Assembly: GCF_026242195.1 (NCBI RefSeq)
Contig: NZ_RKLV01000008.1
Span: 1-64,000, forward strand
DNA: 64,000 bases
Direction of reading: 5' to 3'
Origin: Halorutilus salinus
Lineage (GTDB): Archaea; Halobacteriota; Halobacteria; Halobacteriales; Halorutilaceae
Positions within the stretch are counted from its first letter, which is position 1. Every line of letters begins with the position of its first letter. This document shows positions 7,476 to 16,523 of the stretch, in pieces. The notes beneath the pieces are model-generated. The model was not told where the DNA came from and did not search any database. It saw only the letters and a program-made list of their open reading frames with translations. Both the position numbers and the translations under genes were made by a program.

Positions 7476-8807
7476 ATGGACGATGAGATGACGGAGCGTG
7501 TAGACAGTATATCACGCCGTGAATTAATTCTGACGGCACTCGCTTCCGGCAGTCTTTCCGGATGTATAGAGTCAGGCGAGGACACTGGCTCAGATACGGT
7601 TGGTGTAGGCTCGCAGGGTGGGACAGAATCCGGAGAGGTTAATCCAAATAATCTACTTCCCGATCTTTCTTGGGAGTTTGAGACACAGGGTAAGGTCATG
7701 GGGTCACCTGCAGTTACAGATAGTTCAGTCTACGTAGGTTCGTTTGACGGCTACTTGTACGCACTTGGGGGGGTGAGGGGGGACGGACTAGATGAGGTAG
7801 AGTATACGCAGTTCGGTTATAATCACCGGAACACCGGCTCTGTGGACGCTACACCACCGACAGAGTTGGAAGAGAGGTGGAAGATATCGACCGAAGGGGC
7901 GGTGTATAACGCACCCGCTGTTGTTCAAGGAAACCTATACTTCGGATCAGAGGATAGGTATTTTTATTCTGTTTCTGCAGAAACCGGAAGAGAAAACTGG
8001 AAAATAGATGCTGGAGGTGTCGTGGCAAACGCATCACCTACTGTAGTGGGAGAAGTGGTCTACTTTACTTCCGGTCACTCCGGCGTTGAAGGTGTCAAGC
8101 CTAACGGGCGTATTAATGCGGTTAACTCAGACACCGGGGAGTACCTGTGGAGAAAGGAAAGGGAGGGTTCTATAGCTTCGGCTCCCACGGTGCATAACGG
8201 AACCCTCTACCACGGGTGTCAAGATGAGAAACTCTACGCTGTTGATGTAGAGTCAGGTAAAGACATGTGGAGTTTTCAGGCGGATGGTGTCTTTTGTGGT
8301 TCGGTACCTGCTGTAATGAACAACATCGTGTACGCGGGTTCCGAGGATAACTCGATGTACGCGCTCAACGCCGATGACGGTAGTCTTGTCTGGGAGTTCG
8401 AGACCGGTCACATCATCGTGAGTAGCCCTGTTGTGACAGAGGAGGCGGTCTACTTCGGTTCGTACGATGATAACCTGTACGCGGTTGACCCGGAGACGGG
8501 CGACGAACTGTGGCGGTTTAACGCCGGGAGTTCTATATTCTCCTCGCCCGCGTACCGCGACGGAGTCGTCTACTTCGGTACCGAGAGCGGCTGGCTGTTC
8601 GCCGTAGACGGTCGGACGGGCGAGGAAGTCTGGTCTATAGAGCAGTCGGCGGACAGGCACCACGCGGTAAAGAGTAGTCCGGTCGTCACCGAAAACATGG
8701 TGTACTTCGGAACCGAAGGAAACAGCGTTTACGGTGTACGTAACAGGTCGGTGGGCGAGGAGGAGTACGAGGAAAGCGAGAGTACGCTTACTATCAGAAA
8801 CGGGTAG
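7476..8807 (+). CDS. Tat lipoprotein with PQQ-type beta-propeller (BamB-like)
   Basis: 443 residues. The N-terminus has a twin-arginine motif (SISRRELILTAL) followed by a lipobox (SGSLSGC), so it should be exported folded and anchored by lipid on the outer membrane face. The rest is a series of PQQ/BamB-like blades, each of the type VYFGS-x-D-x-x-L/YAV-D-x-x-T/SG-x-x-W. ATG 7476 is chosen because a strong TATA box (TTTATATAA, ~7446-7454) lies 26 bases upstream. The 186 bases before this gene (7290-7475) hold only divergent promoter sequence. It flanks, with the gene ending at 15058, a cluster of exported proteins. Ligand unknown; PQQ binding is not implied. Confidence 0.85.
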   Translation: MDDEMTERVDSISRRELILTALASGSLSGCIESGEDTGSDTVGVGSQGGTESGEVNPNNLLPDLSWEFETQGKVMGSPAVTDSSVYVGSFDGYLYALGGVRGDGLDEVEYTQFGYNHRNTGSVDATPPTELEERWKISTEGAVYNAPAVVQGNLYFGSEDRYFYSVSAETGRENWKIDAGGVVANASPTVVGEVVYFTSGHSGVEGVKPNGRINAVNSDTGEYLWRKEREGSIASAPTVHNGTLYHGCQDEKLYAVDVESGKDMWSFQADGVFCGSVPAVMNNIVYAGSEDNSMYALNADDGSLVWEFETGHIIVSSPVVTEEAVYFGSYDDNLYAVDPETGDELWRFNAGSSIFSSPAYRDGVVYFGTESGWLFAVDGRTGEEVWSIEQSADRHHAVKSSPVVTENMVYFGTEGNSVYGVRNRSVGEEEYEESESTLTIRNG

Positions 8808-8857
8808 TTAGTACCAAGCGTTTCTCCGACCTTTTTATCAGGTTGTACCGTAAAGCT

Positions 8858-11800
8858 CTATCCGCACGGGTCCGTCGTGTCCTTGTCGTCAGTAGTACCC
8901 GCGTCTATGGTAAACCCAGTCGGTCCGACAATTTCACCCTCCCCACCGTTGCTTATCTCGGGTTGTCCGCTGTCCTCGTCAATGTCCCAGTCGGGGTTGG
9001 CGTTGTCTGCGTCGCCTTGGTAGTCGTCACAGATGGCGGTGTAGGTGAGTGAGACGCCGTTCTGTGTACTTCCGGAGTCTATGGTGGCGGTGGTCGTATC
9101 AGAACCAAAGATGTTATTTTCCAAGCCGGGGTCAGCCGTTCCGGTTATATCCAGATCAAGCGCCGTCGTATCACGGACATCGGCGTTGTTGGTAACGTCG
9201 ACGCTGACGGTGAGGTCGTTGTCGCCATCGTCACCGTCCGCGACCGAGATTCCGTTCGTAACCCCTCCCCCGCTGTACGAGAAGTCCTCGGGGTGGTCGG
9301 TGCTGAACGTGCTGTCAGTAACGGTATAGTACGGAGTTTCAATAGTGAACGGGTTGACGGTAGCCGTTAACGTGGGAGCATTCTCGGCGTTGAGTTCATC
9401 GTCGGGGTCAAGTGGTTGCCCTGTCTGGGTTACGGATGCGGATTCGTCTGGGGAAAGCGGTCCGAACGACGGTCCGAGCTCCGTCGTAGCCGTCTCAACT
9501 ATCTCCGTATCCGCAAAGTCGTCCGGACCATCAGCACCACCCTCGTTGCTAATACTGATGTCTATGTCGACGTCCTCAGCATCTGTTCCGGGATCCGTGT
9601 TTCCTATCTGGGGTGAGTTGGGTGTTACGCCCGTCACGCTGATCTCGTAGAACGGCGCGTTGAGCGTCGTCGTATCCGTCCCGCTACCCGGAACAACCGC
9701 AGGGTCGCCCTGCTCTAACCTACCGCGGACTGACATGCTGTCACCGTCCTCGTTGTTGGGCGCGCCGGAGTCGCGGTCTATGTTCGTCGAGAGCGTGACA
9801 GTCTGTGTGCCCGGACTGACGGAGACACCCGTCTGACTGTCGCGCTGGCTGAACCCGCTACCGGTTCGATCTATATCGAGGTAGACGTCGCCCGATATGG
9901 CGCTGTTCGCGTTCGATCCCGCGGTGTTCTCTATGACGACATCGGTTCCCAACGCGTTGTTGTTCGTCCCCGCGCCGCCCACGTCGACGCTGTTGTCGGC
10001 GTTGACGTTCACGAGCTGTAACTCGGGTGCGAGTATCTCCTGTTCCTTCTGACCAAGCCCTGTGTTGACGGTATCGTTCCCGGTCGAGACGACGTACGCG
10101 TAGCTGTCCTGTGAATCGCCGTCGGTCGTCGCCCATTCGAGGTCTACGGTCGTCTCGTCGGGTCCTCCGGCGCTACCGTCGTCGGCGGCGAGTGAGACCG
10201 ACCGCGTGTCACGCTGTACGACGTTGTCGTTCCCGTCGACGGTCTCGAACACCACGTTCTGTGTACCCGACTGCACACCGACGTTGTTGACCTTGACCGT
10301 GACGTTTGCCGTTTCGCCCTCCGTAACCTGACTCTGCTGGTTACCGTTGAGACCCCCTGTGTTCGTATCCTGTATGCTAAGCTGGAAGTTCGGCGTGTTC
10401 GACAGCACGGTGAAGCTCCCGGAGATATCCGCGGTGTCGTCCGTGGCTACCTGTGCGGTGTAGCTTCCCGCGTCACCCGAAGATGTCTGCCATGTGAAAG
10501 GCGGTGCGTCGGTGCCGTCGAAGTCGCGCGTGTTCCCGCCGGGTATCTGTGCACCCGTCGAGGAGTCGGCGTTGGCTACCTGTACGAGGTTACCCGAACC
10601 GTCGAGTATGTTGAGGACGATATCCTGATTACCGGTTATCGTCCCCGTGTTCTGAACCATGGCGTCGACGTTCACCGCGTCGCCCTCTGCGATGTTGGTA
10701 CTTGTGACCTGTACACCGCTAACGTCGTAGAACGGTGCATCGCCGATGGTAGCCGTGGCTGTCGAACTGTCGTCGGGGCTTTCGACAGTAACGTCGTAGA
10801 AGCCGGGTGACGCACCCGCGTCGACGGTGTCGCTAAACGTGACCGGATCTATCCCACTACCGCTTCTCGAAACGGACTGACTGTCCTCCCAGATGATATT
10901 GTCGTTGTCGTCACGCATCGTCGCCGTAACCGTACCGTCCGTGAAATCCGCACCCGGATTCTCGATCGTGGTTTCGACATCGAGCGTGTCACCCGGACCG
11001 ACGCCCGTATCCTGAACATCGTCTATGGTGACGAACAGACCCGGACCGACGATGGGGCACGAGCCTTCGGCGATATCGAGGTTGTCCTTGTCCTGTATAT
11101 ACTCGATGCTCAGGTCGAACTCCCTCAGTTCGTTCAGTTCGCTGAACCTCAGGAAATGTGCGTTGGCGTTGGCGTTCTGAATATCAAGCGTACCTCCGAA
11201 GGAGCCGTCGACTATAAACTGACTGCCCGGGTCGTCGCTGGTAAAGAAACGCGAACTTCCGAACCTCGGTCTGTCCCCACCGATGAGGTACTGTCCGAAT
11301 ATCTGCTCGTTGCTCCCATCGCCCCTGTACCTGTCGTTTATGATAAGGTCGAGGTTGAATCCGTCGACCGAACCTCCGCCGAGATCTATCCTGTCCGCCT
11401 TTACGTCGGTGAAGCCGATGGTTGCGTCACCGACGGTCAACGGGGTGGAGACGTTCGATTCGTCGCGTGTGATAATGATACGGAACCCTGCCATACCGGG
11501 GATAGCATCGGGGACTTCGATATCCTTCGTAAACGATAGCTCGGCGTTCTCCGGTATCTGTGCGTCGAGTAGTTCGAGATAGACCTGTGGCAGAACGCTC
11601 TCACCAACCTCAGGGTCGGGGCTTGGGGGATACCCCGCCCTCGTGTCGGGGCAGTTCGACGAGCCCCCTGCACCGGGGTATATGTAGAGACCTTCGCCCG
11701 TCGCCTCGTCTATCTGGAGGTTGAACCCGCCTACGTCCGAAACACCGATGGGCTGTATGAACTGCTGAGCGAAGGCGGCGCTCGTCAGAAGGAGGTAGAC

Positions 11801-11929
11801 GATTATGATCACGACGACGAGGCTCGCCGTCGCGGTTACGAGGAACCGTCTGCGCGACGTCTTACCCTCAGGCGGTCTGTCGTTGGAACCCCACCAGCCT
11901 CCCCCCTCATCCTCGTCATCGTCGCGCAA
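8858..11929 (-). CDS. Large exported protein: paralogous N-terminal domain plus CARDB-like repeats
   Basis: 1023 very acidic residues. Residues ~25-55 are a signal-anchor (SRRRFLVTAT then a long hydrophobic run ending AFAQQ). Residues ~60-300 form a domain shared with the products at 13190-14050 and 14190-15056: GGFNLQIDEATGEGLYIYPG, a Cys, LPQVYLELLDAQIP and VKADRIDLG. From ~300 on there are several Ig-like CARDB-type blocks (VETTIENPGADFTDGT; VDAMVQNTGTITGNQ; VTVKVNNVGVQSGTQ; VSVDVTNNADV), suggesting a stalk or adhesin. Two cysteines near the C-terminus (AICDD and DPCG) could pair. Last gene of the three-gene operon read from 14050. Function unknown; cell-surface location inferred. Confidence 0.75.
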   Translation of the reverse strand: MRDDDEDEGGGWWGSNDRPPEGKTSRRRFLVTATASLVVVIIIVYLLLTSAAFAQQFIQPIGVSDVGGFNLQIDEATGEGLYIYPGAGGSSNCPDTRAGYPPSPDPEVGESVLPQVYLELLDAQIPENAELSFTKDIEVPDAIPGMAGFRIIITRDESNVSTPLTVGDATIGFTDVKADRIDLGGGSVDGFNLDLIINDRYRGDGSNEQIFGQYLIGGDRPRFGSSRFFTSDDPGSQFIVDGSFGGTLDIQNANANAHFLRFSELNELREFDLSIEYIQDKDNLDIAEGSCPIVGPGLFVTIDDVQDTGVGPGDTLDVETTIENPGADFTDGTVTATMRDDNDNIIWEDSQSVSRSGSGIDPVTFSDTVDAGASPGFYDVTVESPDDSSTATATIGDAPFYDVSGVQVTSTNIAEGDAVNVDAMVQNTGTITGNQDIVLNILDGSGNLVQVANADSSTGAQIPGGNTRDFDGTDAPPFTWQTSSGDAGSYTAQVATDDTADISGSFTVLSNTPNFQLSIQDTNTGGLNGNQQSQVTEGETANVTVKVNNVGVQSGTQNVVFETVDGNDNVVQRDTRSVSLAADDGSAGGPDETTVDLEWATTDGDSQDSYAYVVSTGNDTVNTGLGQKEQEILAPELQLVNVNADNSVDVGGAGTNNNALGTDVVIENTAGSNANSAISGDVYLDIDRTGSGFSQRDSQTGVSVSPGTQTVTLSTNIDRDSGAPNNEDGDSMSVRGRLEQGDPAVVPGSGTDTTTLNAPFYEISVTGVTPNSPQIGNTDPGTDAEDVDIDISISNEGGADGPDDFADTEIVETATTELGPSFGPLSPDESASVTQTGQPLDPDDELNAENAPTLTATVNPFTIETPYYTVTDSTFSTDHPEDFSYSGGGVTNGISVADGDDGDNDLTVSVDVTNNADVRDTTALDLDITGTADPGLENNIFGSDTTTATIDSGSTQNGVSLTYTAICDDYQGDADNANPDWDIDEDSGQPEISNGGEGEIVGPTGFTIDAGTTDDKDTTDPCG

Positions 11930-12033
11930 TCAGACCAACCCCCGGTTAGCGCCGTATCCGTCTCTCCCGGAACGACGGCTAACGGGATACACCGACCGCA
12001 CACGACCTTCGGTGAGGCGTTCCTGTACCATGG

Positions 12034-13137
12034 TTATCTATGTACGTCGTCGTACGAGCCTTGCGACTCTGTCCCGCCCGTCGGCTTCTGACCGGGGCTA
12101 CAGTCGTCGTCGCCGTCGGGATTTCCGTCACACTCGAAACCCTGACCGACGCCGTGCCTGTACGTCTCGTCACCCGCGCGCACAACCGGCTCCTGCCAGT
12201 TAGCCGAACCCGACCTCGTGTTCGAAGTATCGAGTACGCGCGACCTGTCCGCCCCTTTACCGTGCCTTATCTCAAGGTATCCGTCCTGGATCGTGAGTAG
12301 CTTGTCGTACTCCGTTCCGCCCCCACTGCTCGCCGGGGACTGAACAGCGCGCGCGTAATGCGTTCTCACCATAAAGTTGTACAGGGTCAGATCCAGCTCT
12401 TTTATGAAACCTTGTGTAAGGCTACCGTCTTCTATAAGCGAGAGGCACACCTCTATACCGCTAAGGCCAACCCCAGTGCACGTATCTTGCTCCGGGTCGT
12501 CGACCCAGTAGTTGGTTGCTGTCGGGCTGAGTTCAAGGTCGGGAAGAAGAGACCCTGTGTTAATACTCGCCGTTTCGACGTTGAACTCACCCGCGCTAAC
12601 CTCTCCGCCGTACAGGAGTAGGTCACAGCCGTCCCTAAACCCGTTGCCGCCGCCGCATGTAGCCGACGGATTCCGCGCATCGCCCTTGTCAGTACGGCTC
12701 TCCGTAACGAGGTTCGCCGTCCCCGTCCCTATCCAGAGATACACGTCGGCGTTGTCTTCGGTCGGCGAAACCGACGTATCCTCGTACTTCCAGCTCTTGT
12801 ACAGGAAGAAGCTGTCCGCAGGGTCGAGGTTGTTTATACCCAGAGGTACGGCTTCGTCGGTGTCGACCGGTCGTCCCGGCGGTAGGAATGTGTCGGGTGC
12901 GTTCCCGACGTTGAACGTCGTAGCTCCCTGACCCGAAAGCCGTCCGACACCCAGAACTATACCGCCACGGTGCGCCTCCGTCGGGAACATACAGTTACCA
13001 AGACTCGTGTCACAGTGCGTCGCCTCGGCGTTCTGCACCAACGAGACCTCCGGGAGACCGTACACGGAGACGGCACCTACACCTACGGCTAACCACACGA
13101 AGAGCACGACCGTGAGACGTTTCTTCGAGTACGTCAT
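12034..13137 (-). CDS. Exported protein of unknown function, middle gene of surface operon
   Basis: 367 residues. The N-terminus has basic residues (MTYSKKRL) followed by a hydrophobic signal segment (about 9-27), then NAEATHCDTSLGNC. About eight cysteines are scattered through the mature part, unusual for a haloarchaeal protein and suggesting disulfides. The mid-section carries repeated short beta-strand patterns (ADVYLWIGTGTANL; CDLLLYGGEVSAGEF; LDLTLYNFMVRTHYARAV). The last part (LLTIQDGYLEIRHGKG) also looks beta-rich. It lies 52 bases after the upstream paralogue and 104 bases before the 1023-residue protein. Whether it shares the paralogous domain is unclear. The C-terminal tail is Gly/Ser/Asp-rich. 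Confidence 0.7.
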   Translation of the reverse strand: MTYSKKRLTVVLFVWLAVGVGAVSVYGLPEVSLVQNAEATHCDTSLGNCMFPTEAHRGGIVLGVGRLSGQGATTFNVGNAPDTFLPPGRPVDTDEAVPLGINNLDPADSFFLYKSWKYEDTSVSPTEDNADVYLWIGTGTANLVTESRTDKGDARNPSATCGGGNGFRDGCDLLLYGGEVSAGEFNVETASINTGSLLPDLELSPTATNYWVDDPEQDTCTGVGLSGIEVCLSLIEDGSLTQGFIKELDLTLYNFMVRTHYARAVQSPASSGGGTEYDKLLTIQDGYLEIRHGKGADRSRVLDTSNTRSGSANWQEPVVRAGDETYRHGVGQGFECDGNPDGDDDCSPGQKPTGGTESQGSYDDVHR

Positions 13138-13189
13138 ACCCTACCTCCGAAACGTGCGCTCTTACCTACGTCCGGTTTTTCCTTGTACA

Positions 13190-14050
13190 TTACTGATCCT
13201 CCACAGGGAGACAGTCGAAGTAACCCTCATCCCTGTCGCTGTTGAAGTTGTTGTCCGTGGGTTCGTCGTACCCGAACAGGTTGTCTCCATCGGGCGGTCT
13301 GTAGAAGTTCTCAAGCCCGTTGTCGGTCGGGAACGATATATCCAGCTCTATCGCCGATAAGCCACCCGACTCAAACGTTATCTCACGCGCCGTGAGACCG
13401 TGTAGCCAAGCCGCGGCGGCGTAGTCCTCGTCAACCTTGCTGGCTACCAGACCGTCACGGTTCAGGACGGGGGGACCGAACCCCGCCTTGAGGTAGAACT
13501 CCCCCGAACCCGGACCCCATTTTTCGTTCGTTACCTGAGTCTGATCCTCCGGTGGTTCTTCAGCCGGTTCAAACGAGCCTACCGGAGGACGCGCCTCCCT
13601 TATCAGAACGTTCCTCAGATCGAGCCTGTCGACGAACAACTGCGTTACGAAGAAGGTTATCTCTTCGCCGTTTATACTGCTACCGCTACCCTGACTTATC
13701 TCTATACTCATCCATCTGTCGGAAAGATGTGGTAGCTTTATATCCTTCCTCGCCGTGAAACCATCAACGTTCGCCTGCTGAAGGTCGATGGCTATCATAG
13801 GTCTGCTCTGACAGACGGGCGTATTCGCATCGATAGGCTGACCCGTGGACGAACCCTTGACGGGGTACGCTTCCGCAACCTCGCCGCTGAACCCATCCGC
13901 CTGAAAGTACAAGCCTCCTATACCGACGACATCCGCGAGCGGAAGGTTTGCCAGAACAGCAGGTGTCGCAAACACGTATCCAAGAACCACCACGGATACA
14001 ATAAAGGATACGAGAAGCGTAGTGGCGAACGCCGACCTGCTATATACCAT
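13190..14050 (-). CDS. Exported protein, paralogous beta-rich surface domain
   Basis: 286 residues. Residues ~8-33 form a signal-anchor (TTLLVSFIVSVVVLGYVFAT). The mature part follows the same plan as the two related products of the cluster: GIGGLYFQADGFSGEVAEAY, a Cys, IAIDLQQANVDGFTARKDIK, FFVTQLFVDRLDLRNVLI. The plan is faintly like the actinobacterial DUF6230 family of small exported proteins, an unverified comparison. A TATA box at ~14078-14086 lies about 30 bases upstream, and the gene is divergent from the 14190 paralogue. First gene of the three-gene operon. Confidence 0.7.
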   Translation of the reverse strand: MVYSRSAFATTLLVSFIVSVVVLGYVFATPAVLANLPLADVVGIGGLYFQADGFSGEVAEAYPVKGSSTGQPIDANTPVCQSRPMIAIDLQQANVDGFTARKDIKLPHLSDRWMSIEISQGSGSSINGEEITFFVTQLFVDRLDLRNVLIREARPPVGSFEPAEEPPEDQTQVTNEKWGPGSGEFYLKAGFGPPVLNRDGLVASKVDEDYAAAAWLHGLTAREITFESGGLSAIELDISFPTDNGLENFYRPPDGDNLFGYDEPTDNNFNSDRDEGYFDCLPVEDQ

Positions 14051-14077
14051 GTATCACGAGTAGTACGGATTCGTACC

Positions 14078-14167
14078 AATATAAAACTTCGGTTGGGCTA
14101 CCACGGTACCGGCGGTCGTGGGAGACGTTACCAACCGCATATCCCACTACCACAGTTTTATATAAAG
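14078..14167. promoter_or_regulatory. Divergent promoter pair for the surface-protein cluster
   Basis: Two strong TATA boxes face apart. ATATAAAAC at 14078-14086 serves the leftward gene (ATG 14050). TTTATATAAAG at 14157-14167 serves the rightward gene (ATG 14190). Both are at the normal archaeal distance for leaderless or near-leaderless transcripts. Sharing a 139-base intergenic space suggests the paralogues are co-regulated. Confidence 0.6.
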
Positions 14168-14189
14168 TTAATCACTATACCCACAAACG

Positions 14190-15056
14190 ATGGATAGTAG
14201 GGGCGGTATGGAGGATGATGGATACGGGAACATACCTCAGGTGGAGGGGACAGATAGCCCGCAGTCCTCCGTTTCGAGGACGAGGTTCCTCACAGCATTT
14301 CTAACATCTATAGCACTCCTCGCGCTTCTTATCCTCATCGTCTCGCAGGGGTTCGTGTCAGCACAGACGGGTGCCGTCGTAGGCGGAGCAGGCGGTTTCT
14401 ACGCAGAGATAGACCGTTTAGAGGCTCAGGGGGCGTACATATACCCGGCTGTCGGGCAGACGGCGACCTGTCCGAGAAAGGAGGACGGAAGCATAGTAGA
14501 GCGCCCGACAGGGGACGGACGGTTAGGGGACGGGGATACGGCACTCCCGTTACTCCGTGTGGATTTAAGGGACGCGTCCATACCCGCCGGGAACCGGGTA
14601 CGTTTCATAAAAGCCATAAACACGCCAAACCTCCCCGTGGGGATAAGCTCGTTCTCAATAACGATTGAGCAGGGAGCGAGTCCGGGACGTACAACCCTCG
14701 ACAACACATCGATTCTGGTCAGGGAGATATCCGGGGACAGGCTTGACTTAGGCGAGGTGTTCATAAACGAATCACGTACAAAGACAGCAAGCGACAACCC
14801 GACCGGCAGAAACTCGACGTTCGGTCCATCACCGACAGGCTATCTTGACAGTACGGGTAAACGTAGCATGCCGTTCTTGGGTGAGTTCGTCGTCAAAGGC
14901 GAAACGGCTACGATAGTAGGCGGCGAAGCCATAGCCCACTACGTTTCGTTCAGCAGGTTCAGGATAAGCGATGTTAACATAAAGCTTGGATACAACCAGA
15001 ACGAGGAGTACGCACCCGACGAAGGGTCAGTTGGCGGTCCGGGATGTCCGATCTGA
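14190..15056 (+). CDS. Exported protein, paralogous beta-rich surface domain
   Basis: 288 residues. Residues 1-30 are acidic and cytosolic. SVSRTRFLTAFLTSIALLAL and the following residues form a signal-anchor ending SAQTG, which lines up with the anchor of the 1023-residue protein. The mature part has GGFYAEIDRLEAQGAYIYPA, a Cys (ATCPR), LPLLRVDLRDASIPAGNRVR and ISGDRLDLGEVFINES. It ends in a Gly/Cys tail (GGPGCPI) like the CPIVGPG found at the same place in the large paralogue. An alternative ATG at 14208 is possible, but the TATA spacing (about 27 bases) favours 14190. Function unknown. Confidence 0.7.
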   Translation: MDSRGGMEDDGYGNIPQVEGTDSPQSSVSRTRFLTAFLTSIALLALLILIVSQGFVSAQTGAVVGGAGGFYAEIDRLEAQGAYIYPAVGQTATCPRKEDGSIVERPTGDGRLGDGDTALPLLRVDLRDASIPAGNRVRFIKAINTPNLPVGISSFSITIEQGASPGRTTLDNTSILVREISGDRLDLGEVFINESRTKTASDNPTGRNSTFGPSPTGYLDSTGKRSMPFLGEFVVKGETATIVGGEAIAHYVSFSRFRISDVNIKLGYNQNEEYAPDEGSVGGPGCPI

Positions 15057-15057
15057 G

Positions 15058-16371
15058 CTACGAACGCCGTATGTACCCGACGGCTCCAAGCTCCGCCCTT
15101 GAGCCTTGACCCGATGCATCGACATCCGTCTCAACACCGTACACGGAGCCGTCGAAAGAGCCGAAATAAACCGTACCGTCGATCAGAACGGGGGAGGAAT
15201 GTACGTTACCGCCCGTCTCAAAGCCCCATACCTCTTCGCCGTCTTCCGTATCCAACGCATACAGAGAGCCGTCGTACGAGCCTACGTACAGTCTGTTCTC
15301 CGCCACCGTCACCGACGAACGTATACGTTTACCACCGTCCATACCGATGTTCTCGGTGGTAAGCTCGTCTAACCCCCCGACAACGCTCCGCCAGACCGTC
15401 TCACCCGTCTCCGTATCAACCGCGTACACGGCACCGTCTTCACATCCATGGTATAGCGTACCGTCGTACACCGTAGGCGAGCCACGGACGGAACGGGGTC
15501 TGTCAGCCGACCACACCTCTTCACCCGTCTCCGTATCGATAGCATAGACGGTCGAGTCCTCCCAAGACGTCTCTCCGAGGTACATCCTTCCGCCCGCAAC
15601 CGTGGGTGTGGACGTTGAGGGCTGGCTGTGCTCAAAGCTCCATACCTCCTCACCTGTCTCCGCGTCAACGGCGTGCGCGTCCTCCTCCGAGGTGAAGTAC
15701 AGGACGCTGTCCTTGAGTATAGGCGATGAGATAACAGCCCCGTCGGAGTCGAACGACCACTTGACCTCCCCGGTGCCTGCATGTATACCGTACACGGAGC
15801 CGTACGCTTCCCTCCTAAACTCTGTGTCACCCTCTTCGTCGACGTTGGTGGCGAACGAGTGGGATCCTTCTGTCCCGAACTCAACGGAGCCGATATACAA
15901 CGTGTTGTCGGATACGACCGGAGATGAACGTATCCCACCGCTCACCTCAAAGCTCCATCTCTCATCGCCATCCCCCTTACCCAGACAGTGAACCGTACCG
16001 TCGTTGGTTCCGAAGTATACGAGCTCCCCGTCAACGGTTGCGGTTGAGCCAACCCCTTCGTCGGTACCGAACCTCCATATCTCCTCCCCCGTCTCGGCGT
16101 CGAGTGCGTAGAAGGGCGACGGCGTATCGTCAGCCTGAACCGCGCCGTCGAATATGGACTGATACGTACCGATGTACACAACACCGTCCGAAACGGTTGG
16201 TGAGGCTCTTATCTCGCGTTCCGTACCGTGTTCCCAGATGGCTGTTCCGGGAGCCGTGTCCCTTTTGACAGACGTCTGAGGATTCTCGTAACCGCCAAAC
16301 AGAATCTCGTATACTGACTCGGAGAAAGGTAGTGTATATCCGGCTCGTTTGATAAACTCACGTCGCTCCAT
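15058..16371 (-). CDS. PQQ-type beta-propeller protein (BamB-like)
   Basis: 437 residues. MERREFIKRAGYTLPF resembles the start of a Tat signal but lacks a lipobox and a clear long hydrophobic run, so export is uncertain. About eight propeller blades follow, with repeated YFGTNDGTVHCLG, YIGSVE, YHGCEDGAVYAVDTETGE and WSFE-type ends. Such domains often act as assembly or scaffold platforms for surface proteins. The stop lies one base from the stop of the convergent paralogue gene (15056). A TATA-like box (TATTATTTATACC, 16391-16403) sits about 26 bases upstream of the ATG. Related to the propeller at 7476, which closes the other side of the cluster. Confidence 0.8.
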   Translation of the reverse strand: MERREFIKRAGYTLPFSESVYEILFGGYENPQTSVKRDTAPGTAIWEHGTEREIRASPTVSDGVVYIGTYQSIFDGAVQADDTPSPFYALDAETGEEIWRFGTDEGVGSTATVDGELVYFGTNDGTVHCLGKGDGDERWSFEVSGGIRSSPVVSDNTLYIGSVEFGTEGSHSFATNVDEEGDTEFRREAYGSVYGIHAGTGEVKWSFDSDGAVISSPILKDSVLYFTSEEDAHAVDAETGEEVWSFEHSQPSTSTPTVAGGRMYLGETSWEDSTVYAIDTETGEEVWSADRPRSVRGSPTVYDGTLYHGCEDGAVYAVDTETGETVWRSVVGGLDELTTENIGMDGGKRIRSSVTVAENRLYVGSYDGSLYALDTEDGEEVWGFETGGNVHSSPVLIDGTVYFGSFDGSVYGVETDVDASGQGSRAELGAVGYIRRS

Positions 16372-16423
16372 AGAGATGACTAACGTTCGGTATTATTTAT
16401 ACCTTCTGGCGCTGGAAGACAGG

Positions 16424-16462
16424 GGTGGTACCCGGCTGAAGTTATGAAGGAGAGGTACCACC
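16424..16462. repeat. 9-bp perfect inverted repeat upstream of the TPR gene
   Basis: GGTGGTACC (16424-16432) and GGTACCACC (16454-16462) are exact inverted copies with a 21-base spacer. The repeat lies between the divergent promoters of the propeller gene and the TPR gene, so it may be an operator. It has no T-run, so a terminator is unlikely. Confidence 0.4.
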
Positions 16463-16523
16463 AACAACGTTCCCGGTAAAGCGTAGTGAATAGACTTTAG
16501 ACGCGCGAACCCTTACCGACCGT

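Noticed and set aside
7476-8807. PQQ-dependent dehydrogenase
   Set aside because: Propeller blades are of the BamB-like type without the catalytic residues expected of quinoprotein dehydrogenases.
8843-9650. Plus-strand frames opposite the 1023-residue protein
   Set aside because: Low-complexity Ser/Val composition produced by reading the acidic repeats backwards.
15369-15938. 189-residue frame opposite the propeller gene
   Set aside because: Arginine/Ser-rich shadow of the repetitive propeller coding strand.
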